Assembly (NCBI GenBank): GCA_035296325.1
Contig: DATHBD010000073.1
Location: 62,001-126,000, forward strand
Source: DATHBD01 sp035296325
GTDB taxonomy: Bacteria > Actinomycetota > Actinomycetes > Mycobacteriales > Micromonosporaceae
Reading direction: 5' to 3'
DNA: 64,000 nucleotides
The translations under genes and the position numbers were made by a program. Shown piece after piece: positions 57,170-64,000 of this stretch (position 1 is the stretch's first letter; every line of letters begins with the position of its first letter). The notes under the pieces are model-generated. The model made no database searches, was not told the DNA's origin, and saw only the letters and a list, made by a program, of their open reading frames with translations.

Positions 57170-58259
57170 CCACCCGTCCGCTGTCGGGTCCGTCGCACCC
57201 GCGACGGGCCCGACGCCGCGGGTGGACCTGTTCCTGCTCGCCGGGCAGTTCCCCGGCACCGACCACACCACAACCCTTCGCACCGCCGTGGACTACGCCG
57301 AAGCCGCCGAAGCCGCCGGCTTCCACGGTGTGTGGCTGGCCGAGCACCACTTCATCTCCTACGGTGTCTGCCCGTCGGCGACCGTGCTCGCCGGGTACCT
57401 GCTCGGGCACACCAGCACGTTGCGGGTCGGCACCGCCGCGGCGATCCTGTCCAACCGACACCCCGTCGCACTGGCCGAGGAAGCCACCCTCCTCGACGCG
57501 GTCTCCGGCGGGCGGTTCGATCTCGGCGTCGCCCGCGGCGGCCCATGGGTCGACCTCGAAGTGTTCGGCACCGGACTGCACCGCTTCACCCACGGCTTCG
57601 CGGAATCCCTCGACCTGCTGATCGCCGCCCGCTCCGGGAAACCCACCGTCCGCGCCGACGGCGAACACTTCCGGTTCCGCGACGTGACCGTGGTGCCGCG
57701 CCCGCCGCGGCAGCGGCCCGTGTGGGTGGCGGCCACCTCATCATCCACCGTGGACATCGCAGCCCAGCGCGGCCAACCGCTGCTGCTCGGCATGCACGAC
57801 AACGACACCGCCAAAGCCGCCATGCTCAACCGTTACGCCACTACGGCCGACCAGGCCGGACATGATCCCGACGCCATCGACCACGCCTCCGCGCACCTGG
57901 CGTTCGTCGCCGACACCGTCGGACAGGCCGAGACCGCACTGCGCGCTGCCCTGCCCGGCTGGCTCGCCCGCACCCGCGAGTACACCCGCATCGACGGCGC
58001 CCCAGCGACCCGCCGGGATCTGGACGCCTACGTCGAACATCTCCTGGCCGTACACCCGGTCGGGCCACCGCAGCGCTGCATCGAGCGACTTCACGCCAGC
58101 TGCGCCGCCACCGGCGCACGCCACCTCCTGCTCATGGTCGAAGGCGGCGGGCACCCCGACCTGACCCTCGAAACGATCAATCGACTCGGCGCCGAAGTCC
58201 TGCCCGCCCTCCGCCACGGGCACTGCCGTGCGGCCCCTCCCCGACCTCGCCGTCGGTGA
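57159..58259 (+). CDS. LLM-class flavin-dependent oxidoreductase
   Basis: A 366-residue luciferase-like TIM-barrel monooxygenase or F420/FMN-dependent reductase. LFLLAGQFPGTDHTTTL opens the barrel; GVWLAEHHFISYGVCPS, LRVGTAAAILSNRHPVALAEE and GRFDLGVARGG are family motifs. Its bacterial-luciferase-type insertion and PVWVAATSSSTVDIAAQRGQP are also present. GTG 57159 overlaps the SCO5389-like gene by 11 nt. The C-terminus ends in an arginine-rich tail and overlaps antisense to a MarR-like remnant. The operon suggests joint action with the ATPase, but the substrate is unknown. Confidence 0.85.
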   Translation: MTADHPSAVGSVAPATGPTPRVDLFLLAGQFPGTDHTTTLRTAVDYAEAAEAAGFHGVWLAEHHFISYGVCPSATVLAGYLLGHTSTLRVGTAAAILSNRHPVALAEEATLLDAVSGGRFDLGVARGGPWVDLEVFGTGLHRFTHGFAESLDLLIAARSGKPTVRADGEHFRFRDVTVVPRPPRQRPVWVAATSSSTVDIAAQRGQPLLLGMHDNDTAKAAMLNRYATTADQAGHDPDAIDHASAHLAFVADTVGQAETALRAALPGWLARTREYTRIDGAPATRRDLDAYVEHLLAVHPVGPPQRCIERLHASCAATGARHLLLMVEGGGHPDLTLETINRLGAEVLPALRHGHCRAAPPRPRRR

Positions 58260-58350
58260 GCTCCAGCACCACTCCGCGGCCGTCGTCGCCAGTAGCGTGC
58301 CGGTGCACCCAGCCGCGTGCAACGAGGTCGTCCACCAGCCGGCTGGTCAT
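58177..58350 (-). pseudogene. Winged-helix remnant of a MarR-type regulator
   Basis: Starting at ATG 58350 the minus strand reads MTSRLVDDLVARGWVHRHA and then TGDDGRGVVLELTDGE before degenerating, a clear match to the recognition helix and wing of MarR proteins. The dimerisation helices are missing, and the frame stops after 57 codons inside the antisense LLM gene. The stop of the gene at 58347 overlaps this ATG, and the end of that gene (ERADNVNGP) resembles the residues that normally precede the MarR recognition helix. A one-base frameshift or fusion is therefore possible. It is probably a pseudogene fragment. Confidence 0.4.
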
Positions 58351-59237
58351 CGGACTGGGCCGTTCACGTTGTCGGCCCGCTCGATCAGATGGGTCACGGC
58401 GATCCGGGTCGCCACGATGAAGCCGATCAGGAACGGGTCGCCACCGTCGTGTTCACCCGGTGGCGCTTCGGCCGCCGGGCGCCGCAGTTCGCGCGCAAAA
58501 GCCTCGCGCCACCGCACCTCAGGCTCCGACCAGCCGCCCTCCGCCAGCTTCGCCTGGATCGCTGCGTGACGCCCACGCAGTGTGTCCAGCCAGTCGCGGA
58601 CTCGGTCGAGGGTCTCCAACTCGGGCAGGGCGGCCAGCAGTGACTCCGCGGTGACCTGCGCGGGCAGCGCTGGGTGGCGGGAGAGCACGCCCTGGACGCG
58701 TCGCAGCCGGGCAAGCCGTCGTTCGTTGGGATCGGGTGCCACCCGCGCGAGGTAACGCGCCAGGTCCGTCGGCTCCAGCGCCGCCGGCGGCGGGACATCC
58801 GGCGGTGCGGGCCGGGTCAGGTCGTCGGTGCTGCCCCGGATCGCGGCGATGCGGCGCTCGACGCGTCTGGCGAAGGCCGCTCGGCCGGCCAGATAGCCTT
58901 CGCGGTACGGTCCGTCGCCCGGCGGGGCGCGGTCGGGGATGGCGGCGAGTTCCACCATCAATGCATCGGCGAGCGACGTGCCGACCGGCGGCAGTACCGC
59001 ACCGGGGGCGAGTGAGCGCAGGTCCCGGGCCGCCCGGTCGACCCCCAGCTTGGTCCAGGCACCCTGCTGACGCGCCTTGTCGAGCATGTGCAACTCCGGC
59101 ATGCCGGCGAGGATGGTGTGCACGACCGACCACGCGACGCGGTAGTCGGCTCCCGCCGACTGCATGATCTTGATCAGCCGAGAGCGCCGGTTGTACGCCG
59201 CCTCCTCAGGATCCAAGAAGTCGAATGGCGTCCCCAT
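58347..59237 (-). CDS. Hypothetical protein of unknown function
   Basis: A 296-residue protein without signal peptide or membrane helix. Its start MGTPFDFLDPEEAAYNRRSRL is charged, the middle contains an Ala/Arg-rich helical stretch (GYLAGRAAFARRVERRIAAIR), and the second half is helical with Leu/Arg repeats. I recognise no domain. The ATG at 59237 has a weak ribosome binding site; the frame is open upstream but begins with non-protein-like sequence. The C-terminal 20 residues look like the part before a MarR recognition helix, so the gene may have been joined to a MarR remnant by a frameshift. Confidence 0.55.
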   Translation of the reverse strand: MGTPFDFLDPEEAAYNRRSRLIKIMQSAGADYRVAWSVVHTILAGMPELHMLDKARQQGAWTKLGVDRAARDLRSLAPGAVLPPVGTSLADALMVELAAIPDRAPPGDGPYREGYLAGRAAFARRVERRIAAIRGSTDDLTRPAPPDVPPPAALEPTDLARYLARVAPDPNERRLARLRRVQGVLSRHPALPAQVTAESLLAALPELETLDRVRDWLDTLRGRHAAIQAKLAEGGWSEPEVRWREAFARELRRPAAEAPPGEHDGGDPFLIGFIVATRIAVTHLIERADNVNGPVR

Positions 59238-59423
59238 CTGGCAAGCATGGACACCGCCGTGTCCCAGGCAAAGGCCGTGGCCTAGAGCGGTCACGGGCGC
59301 AGGACACGCGGTGGGGCGCCGCCATCGAAGTGCCCGATCCCACCGCCGTCCGGCGAGAAGCGCCTCTATGTGTTCCCTGCGCCGGGCGCGGCCGGGCGCA
59401 GGGAACATCGAGGAGTGCGGGGC

Positions 59424-60491
59424 CTACACCGCGGCGATATCGGCGATGACGCAGGCGATATTGTCCGGCGCCCCTGCCGCGTGAGCCAGACCGATCAGTT
59501 GCTGCACCGCCTGCTCGGGATCGGTGGCGGCGCTCAGCGTCGACTGCAGGGCAGCCCGGTCGACGACGGCGGACAGCCCGTCGGAGCACAGCAGGTACCG
59601 GTCACCGGGCAGGGCGGCGCGGAGCGCAAGGTCGGTCTCGACCTGCTGCCCGCCGCCGAGGGCGCGTACCAGCACGGCGCGCTGGGGATGCGCGGCCGCC
59701 TGGTCCCGGTCGAGCTTGCCTTGATCGACCTGCGTCTGCACCCAGGTGTGATCCTGGGTGAGCAGGGACAGCTCGCCGCCACGCAACAGGTACGCCCGGG
59801 TGTCACCGATGTGCACCAGGGCCAGCTGGGATCCGCTGCGCAGCAGCGCGGTCAGCGTGGTGACCGGCTGGTGATCATCGGTCGCGAGGGCGCGCACGGT
59901 GCGGTCGGCGTCGGTGACCGCCCCGGCCAGCATCGTCAACAGGTCGGCCGCCGGTACGTCGACGGACTCCAACGCCTTGAGGGCGTCGATGGCAGCCGTG
60001 CTGGCCGCGGCGCCGCCGGGCCCTCGCATACCGTCGGCGACGGCCAGCAACCGATCGCTGGCGTACGCGGCGTCCTCGTTGCTGTCGCGTCCGGAGCCGG
60101 CGTCGCAGCCGGCGGCGTACCGGACGGCAAGGATGGGGTTCGCGTGAGACATGGTGGTGGTCCCTTCGGAGAGGTGGTCCACGAGGAGATTGGCGAGCCG
60201 TGCGCGGGCTGCGGTATCGGCGGTGACCTGCTGCCAGTACGCGGTGATTGCCTCAGCCGCCGCTGCAGGATCCAGGCCACACACGGTGCGGATCTTCGCC
60301 AGTGGCATGCCGATGCGACGTAGCTGAGCGACCAGCCGGGCCAGCGCAAGCTGCTCCGGGTCATAGAGCCGGTATCCGGACTCGGGATCGACCGCGGCCG
60401 GCGGCAGGAGCCCCACCTGGTCATACAGGCGCAACGCCTTCGGCGTCAGACCCGCGGCCTGGGCGAACGCCCCGATGGTCAGCAGCCCCAC
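59424..60491 (-). CDS. MerR-family regulator fused to a PP2C-type protein phosphatase
   Basis: A 355-residue two-domain protein. Residues 1-110 are a MerR winged helix: LLTIGAFAQAAGLTPKALRLYD, GLLPPAAVDPESGYRLYD and the long coiled coil. Residues 120-355 form a PP2C phosphatase: AGCDAGSGRDSNEDAAY, VADGMRGPGGAAAS (metal-binding DGM), VHIGDTRAYLLRGG, LTQDHTWVQ, YLLCSDGLS and GAPDNIACVIADI. The metal-binding acids (D in NED, DG, SDG, PDN) are present, so it is probably active on phospho-Ser/Thr. The GTG start follows GAGGAGG with 8-nt spacing, and a 23-bp dyad abuts this site. Coupling phosphatase and DNA binding in one chain suggests signalling from a Ser/Thr kinase to transcription. Confidence 0.85.
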   Translation of the reverse strand: MGLLTIGAFAQAAGLTPKALRLYDQVGLLPPAAVDPESGYRLYDPEQLALARLVAQLRRIGMPLAKIRTVCGLDPAAAAEAITAYWQQVTADTAARARLANLLVDHLSEGTTTMSHANPILAVRYAAGCDAGSGRDSNEDAAYASDRLLAVADGMRGPGGAAASTAAIDALKALESVDVPAADLLTMLAGAVTDADRTVRALATDDHQPVTTLTALLRSGSQLALVHIGDTRAYLLRGGELSLLTQDHTWVQTQVDQGKLDRDQAAAHPQRAVLVRALGGGQQVETDLALRAALPGDRYLLCSDGLSAVVDRAALQSTLSAATDPEQAVQQLIGLAHAAGAPDNIACVIADIAAV

Positions 60492-60506
60492 GTCGACATC
60501 CTCCTC

Positions 60507-60529
60507 GTGCCGGTCACAGCGACCGGCAC
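60507..60529. promoter_or_regulatory. 23-bp dyad, probable MerR operator or leader hairpin
   Basis: GTGCCGGTC (60507-60515) and GACCGGCAC (60521-60529) pair perfectly across 5 nt. It directly adjoins the ribosome binding site of the MerR-PP2C gene. Its symmetry and length fit a MerR-type operator (autoregulation) or, as RNA, a hairpin occluding the ribosome site. Confidence 0.55.
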
Positions 60530-60544
60530 GCCCCAGGCTGGGGC
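60530..60544. repeat. Small hairpin next to the MerR dyad
   Basis: GCCCCA and TGGGGC pair over 6 bp with a 3-nt loop, immediately adjacent to the larger dyad. Significance unknown. Confidence 0.3.
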
Positions 60545-60712
60545 TTCCCCAAAGGTCAAGGTCAAGAACCGGTTGCCGTCATTGCCGATCGGCTTCGGGA
60601 TCCCTGGGAAGGGCCGGAGACGGCTCGCGGACGTCGTAACGGCTGCTCAGTGCCGGCTACCGCTGGTGGCCTGGCTGTCGCCCCGCGTGCGCCGAAATGC
60701 TACGAAGGGCAC

Positions 60713-61261
60713 GTGCCCGACCTGACAAGCTCCCGTGATGCCATGTCCCTGGAGACTCCGCGGCTCCTGTTGCGTCGCTGGCGAAGCGATGATCTCGACA
60801 GCTTCGCAGCGATCAACGCGCAGCCCGAGGTGATGCGCTACATCCACGACGGTCGGACCCTGGACCGAGTCGCGACCGCGGAGCGCCTGGCCACCTATCG
60901 GCGGCACTGGGACGAGCACGGCTTCGGCCTGTACGCGGTGGAACTCAAGGAGACCGGCGAGCTGGCCGGCTTCACCGGACTAGCACTGCCGATCTTCCTA
61001 CCCGAGATTATGCCCGCCGTGGAGATCGGCTGGCGGCTCGGCCGCGCGCACTGGGGCAAGGGCCTGGCCACCGAGGCGGCCCAGGCCGTGGTCGCCCACA
61101 CTCGTGCCGAGCTCGGCCTGCGGCGGCTGGTCAGCATCCACGTCGTCGGCAACGAGGCGTCCGCGCGGGTGATGGTCAAGCTGGGCATGTCGCTGGAGCG
61201 CGAGACCGTGCAACCGGATACCGGCCGCCAGGTCCGGGTCTACGCGATGGACCTCTACTGA
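60713..61261 (+). CDS. GNAT-family N-acetyltransferase (RimJ-like)
   Basis: A 182-residue acetyl-CoA-dependent acetyltransferase of the RimJ/RimL subgroup: TPRLLLRRWRSDDLDSFAAI at the N-terminus, EIGWRLGRAHWGKGLATEAAQAVV for the acetyl-CoA loop (Q/R-x-x-G-x-G/A), and VGNEASARVMVKLGM at the end. The GTG at 60713 follows GAAGGG; ATG 60743 would lose 10 residues. It runs alone between the MerR-PP2C gene and the MFS gene, divergent from the former. Substrates could be ribosomal-protein or small-molecule amines. Confidence 0.85.
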   Translation: MPDLTSSRDAMSLETPRLLLRRWRSDDLDSFAAINAQPEVMRYIHDGRTLDRVATAERLATYRRHWDEHGFGLYAVELKETGELAGFTGLALPIFLPEIMPAVEIGWRLGRAHWGKGLATEAAQAVVAHTRAELGLRRLVSIHVVGNEASARVMVKLGMSLERETVQPDTGRQVRVYAMDLY

Positions 61262-61391
61262 TCGAGCGGCTCCGCCGCCTCGGCGCGGAACGAAACATGC
61301 CGCCCCGGTGAAGGGCCCTGGTACGTGTACCTGCATCCACCGGCGTGCGACCCGAATGGGGCGCGTGCTGGTTTGAAGTGGATGGTGCCTG

Positions 61392-62795
61392 TCAGTCGTC
61401 GTTCGCCGGTCGAGCCAGGACGTCGGGCGAGCTGCGACGTACGGCTATGACGCCAGCGCCGGCGGCGGCGACGACGGCGCCGAGTAGTAGCCCGGTGTGG
61501 TAACCCGTCACCAGTGCCTCCGGCTGGGTCGACTCGACGGCTGAGGCGCTGACGAGGGTGGCGACACCGACGGCGATCCCAATCTGCTGGGCAGTGTTCA
61601 GGATGCCCGAGGCCCTGCCCTCGTCCGCCGGGGTGAGGCCGGCAGTGCCAGCGATCGTGGCACCGACGAAAGCGCTCCCGAGTCCGAGCCCGGACAACAG
61701 AAGGCCCGGTAGCACGTGTCGGTGATACGAGCCGTCGACCGGCAGGTATCCGAACGATACCTGCGCGGTGGCGACCATGAGGAGACCGGTAAGGGCGAGG
61801 GTCCGGGCGGGTATCCGGCTGGCGAGTCGCGCCGCGAGCGTAGAGCCGATGAGGGCGAACAGCGCGCTCGGGGCGATGGCCAGGCCGGTCGCCGTGGGTC
61901 CGAGCCCGCTGATCCGCTGCAGGTAGAGCACCAGCAGGAAGCCTTGGCTGCCGACCACCGCCATGAGGCATCCGATCGCAACGGCCGCGGCTGGGAGTGC
62001 GGTGCGGGTGAGCGATTGCAGCGGTATCAGCGGATCCGGTGCGCGGGCCTCGACGGCTACGAACGTCGCGAGCAGCGCAGCGGCGGACCCGACCAGCACC
62101 ACCGTGCCGGGCTCGGTCCAGCCGTGGGCCTGGCCGCGGGTTACGGCGAACACCAGTGTCGCCGTACCCAGTGTCGCGGTGACTGCACCGGGTATGTCCA
62201 GCCGTGATGCCGGCGGCTTCGATGACGGCCCGGCCGGTAGAACCCGCAGGGCGACGGCGACCGCGGCGACTCCCGGCGGCACGTTGACCGCGAAGACGAG
62301 GTGCCAGCCGGCGATGTCGACGAGCACCCCGCCGAGGATCAGGCCGCCCGCCGCGCCGGAGGCGCCGATGGAAGCCCAGATTCCCAGCACCCGGTTGCGG
62401 CCGGGGCCCTCTGGATAGAGGTCGAGCAGTAGGGCGAACGCCGCAGCGGAGGCGAACGCCGCTCCGGCGCCCTGTGCTGACCGGCCGCCGAGCAGCATGG
62501 GCATCGCGGGGGCTACCGCGCACAGCAGCGAGGCGAGGGTGAACGTGGCGGTGCCGGCGATGAATATGCGGCGGGTCCCCGCCAGGTCGGCGGCTCGGCC
62601 GGCAAGGAGCAGCAGACCACCGAACGCGGCCGCGTACAGGGAGATCACGTACTGCAGGGTGCGTTCGTCGGTGGTGAGGTCGGCCCGGATCGCGTCCACG
62701 GCCACTGTCGTGATCGTGCTGTCGAGCACCACCATGAACTGGACGGCGCACAGCACAGCAACCGCAGCCCGGCGACGGGCGGCGAGATCGGTCAT
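61392..62795 (-). CDS. MFS drug exporter (DHA2, 14 transmembrane helices)
   Basis: A 467-residue proton antiporter. The first helix and motif D-like LDSTITTVAVDAIRADL fit DHA2 exporters, and motif A appears as GRAADLAGTRRIFI. Predicted helices run through the rest, with motif C LGGVLVDIAGWHLVFAVNVPPG in the fifth helix region. It exports cationic or amphipathic compounds. The ATG overlaps the stop of the upstream SDR by four bases (ATGA), so the two form an operon, divergent from a LysR-family regulator. Confidence 0.88.
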   Translation of the reverse strand: MTDLAARRRAAVAVLCAVQFMVVLDSTITTVAVDAIRADLTTDERTLQYVISLYAAAFGGLLLLAGRAADLAGTRRIFIAGTATFTLASLLCAVAPAMPMLLGGRSAQGAGAAFASAAAFALLLDLYPEGPGRNRVLGIWASIGASGAAGGLILGGVLVDIAGWHLVFAVNVPPGVAAVAVALRVLPAGPSSKPPASRLDIPGAVTATLGTATLVFAVTRGQAHGWTEPGTVVLVGSAAALLATFVAVEARAPDPLIPLQSLTRTALPAAAVAIGCLMAVVGSQGFLLVLYLQRISGLGPTATGLAIAPSALFALIGSTLAARLASRIPARTLALTGLLMVATAQVSFGYLPVDGSYHRHVLPGLLLSGLGLGSAFVGATIAGTAGLTPADEGRASGILNTAQQIGIAVGVATLVSASAVESTQPEALVTGYHTGLLLGAVVAAAGAGVIAVRRSSPDVLARPANDD

Positions 62796-63541
62796 GCTGT
62801 CAGGCCGCCGTCGAGGGGGATGATCACTCCGTTGAGGTAGTCGGCGCCGGGGCCGGCGAGGAACGCCACGACGGCAGCCACGTCGGCGGCGGTGGCCAGC
62901 CGCCGGGCCGGGATGGTCGGCAGCACGTCGTGCTCGATGTCGAGGAACTGCTGAACCGGCGCGGACATCGGACCATCAACGACGATGCCGGGGTTGACCG
63001 CATTGGCGCGTACCCCCTCCGGGCCGTGCTCGAGCGCCCACGTGCGGGTCAGACTGTCCAGCGCCGCCTTCGACGAGTTGTAGATTGCCGCGCCCCAGAA
63101 TGTCTTGAGCGTCCCGATCGAGCTGATGTTGATGATCCGTCCGGCGCCGGACGCGATGAGGGCCGGGAGCGCGGCCTGGGTCAGGAAGAACGTGGCTTTG
63201 TAGTTGAGCGCGACGATCCGGTCGAAGTCCTCCTCCGTGCCCTGGATCGCTGGTCCGCTGGTGTGCGCGGCTGCGTTGTTGACGAGGATGTCGAGCCGAC
63301 CGAACTGGTCGATCGTCGTGTCGATGACACGGCGGTGCGTCTCGCGATCGGTCAGGTCCGCGGCGACGAACGACGCGCGGGGCAGGTGCCTCACGGCGGC
63401 CTCGCCGGCCCGGGTGCGGCGGCCGACGACGGTGACAGCCGCGCCGGCTGCGGCGAGGGTGTGGGCGATGACGGCACCGATGCCACCGCTCGCGCCGGTG
63501 ACGATCGCGACCTTGCCGGCCAAGTCAGGTGTGGGATGCAT
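62792..63541 (-). CDS. Short-chain dehydrogenase/reductase
   Basis: A 249-residue classical SDR. TGASGGIG is the dinucleotide-binding motif, NNAAAHTSG the NNAG-like strand, INISSIGTLK the Ser region, and YNSSKAAL the catalytic Tyr-x-x-x-Lys. Residues after VGRRTRAGEAAV suggest NADP. It is the first gene of the operon with the exporter, divergent from the LysR regulator, an arrangement in which the regulator often controls both. The substrate (ketone or alcohol) is unknown. A minus-strand promoter lies just upstream and leaves almost no leader. Confidence 0.9.
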   Translation of the reverse strand: MHPTPDLAGKVAIVTGASGGIGAVIAHTLAAAGAAVTVVGRRTRAGEAAVRHLPRASFVAADLTDRETHRRVIDTTIDQFGRLDILVNNAAAHTSGPAIQGTEEDFDRIVALNYKATFFLTQAALPALIASGAGRIINISSIGTLKTFWGAAIYNSSKAALDSLTRTWALEHGPEGVRANAVNPGIVVDGPMSAPVQQFLDIEHDVLPTIPARRLATAADVAAVVAFLAGPGADYLNGVIIPLDGGLTA

Positions 63542-63548
63542 GGGTACG

Positions 63549-63577
63549 ACCGTAGGAACTCCAGTTCATAAGTTCAA
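63549..63577 (-). promoter_or_regulatory. Probable leaderless promoter of the SDR-exporter operon
   Basis: On the minus strand, TTGAAC (63577-63572), 17-nt spacer and TACGGT (63554-63549). Seven nt separate it from the SDR ATG at 63541. Confidence 0.5.
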
Positions 63578-63611
63578 AGATCGATACTAGATGAGTTGAT
63601 AAGCTGTACGC

Positions 63612-64000
63612 ATGAAGTTCGACCTACGGCACTTGGAAGCGTTCGTCACCGTTGCCGAGGAGCTGCACTTCGGTCGGGCTGCGGCCCGACTACATCTGGC
63701 TCAACCGGCCCTGTCCCAGCAAATCTTGCGCCTGGAGGCGGCACTCGGCGTGAGTCTGCTGGTGCGTCAACGTCGCCGCACGGCGCTCAGCGATGTCGGC
63801 CGCGTCTTCCTGGTAGAGGCGCAGCGCACCCTGGAACAGGCGCGGGTCGCGGAGTCGGTGGCCGATCGCGCCCGGCGCGGTGAGCTCGGGCGGCTGCGCG
63901 TCGGCTACCACGCGACCGCCTCGTCTCCACCGTTCCTCTCGGCCCTGGCGGCCTTCGAACAGACCGCCCCCGACGTCGAACTCAACCTCCGGGAACTCCC
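63612..64000 (+). CDS. LysR-family regulator, N-terminal part (3' end outside window)
   Basis: The first 129 codons of a LysR-type transcriptional regulator, running off the window. The N-terminal helix-turn-helix FVTVAEELHFGRAAARLHLAQPALSQQILRLE is followed by LGVSLLVRQRRRTALSDVG and the start of the inducer domain (RLRVGYHATASSPPFL). It diverges from the SDR-MFS operon, which it probably controls. The ATG at 63612 fits the family start MKFDLRHLEAF. Confidence 0.92.
   Translation, partial: MKFDLRHLEAFVTVAEELHFGRAAARLHLAQPALSQQILRLEAALGVSLLVRQRRRTALSDVGRVFLVEAQRTLEQARVAESVADRARRGELGRLRVGYHATASSPPFLSALAAFEQTAPDVELNLREL

Noticed and set aside
1..64000. CRISPR arrays, rRNA/tRNA genes, insertion sequences, prophage genes
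   Set aside because: No regularly spaced repeats, no RNA-gene signatures, and no transposase or integrase motifs were found.

Overview
The window is GC-rich, gene-dense DNA from a filamentous actinomycete, most likely Micromonosporaceae (Actinoplanes/Micromonospora-like). The evidence is the codon bias, frequent GTG/TTG starts, secreted plant-polysaccharide enzymes with CBM2 or ricin modules, an ALF-repeat/HINT polymorphic toxin, a complete Fxs RiPP operon and an SCO5388-SCO5389-like gene pair. No rRNA, tRNA, CRISPR array, transposase, integrase or phage gene was seen.

Layout. 1-2001: end of an OmpR-type two-component system. 2021-8046: a GH3 glucosidase, an AAA ATPase and a Tat-exported PL4 rhamnogalacturonate lyase. 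8053-12955: a secreted HINT-type toxin and its probable immunity gene. 13656-19178: a PL10 pectate lyase and a four-part secreted protein (DUF4038/GH140-like, ricin lectin, DUF1593, Sde182 C-terminal). 19346-20457: a VOC protein and a DUF4328 protein. 20855-30057: the fxs operon. 30080-34725: an alpha/beta hydrolase, an amidohydrolase and a CBM2-PL11 lyase. 35079-43859: a secreted HAF-like protein, an AraC regulator with its aldo/keto reductase, a Zur-controlled beta-propeller protein, a PL9-like lyase with ricin domain, and an azoreductase with its MarR regulator. 44002-49807: an ABC exporter, an unusual GAPDH paralogue and two glycosyltransferases. 49820-55675: two GGDEF-EAL proteins, one overlapping a substrate-binding lipoprotein. 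55778-58259: ATPase, SCO5389-like protein and LLM flavin oxidoreductase. 58177-61261: a MarR remnant, an unknown protein, a MerR-PP2C fusion and a GNAT. 61392-64000: an MFS exporter and SDR, divergent from a LysR gene that runs off the window.

The genes form three main functional groups. The first is scattered pectin degradation. Its PL4, DUF4038/GH140-like and PL9-like genes each have a sigma70-type promoter followed, at or just past the predicted start of transcription, by a dyad centred on ACCGGT, which suggests one LacI-type repressor encoded elsewhere. The second is the Fxs pathway. A 57-residue precursor ending FQSAH is followed by a radical SAM/SPASM enzyme with a C-terminal HEFQH domain, an AAC(3)-type acyltransferase, FxsC, the large ATPase/NB-ARC/TPR protein FxsT, and a two-helix membrane protein. 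The third is contact- or secretion-based antagonism (HINT toxin plus immunity).

The parts most worth following up are the fxs operon, the shared pectin operator, the ABC/GAPDH/glycosyltransferase cluster, the substrate-binding-protein/GGDEF-EAL operon, the MerR-PP2C fusion with a 23-bp dyad at its ribosome binding site, and a leaderless Zur promoter.
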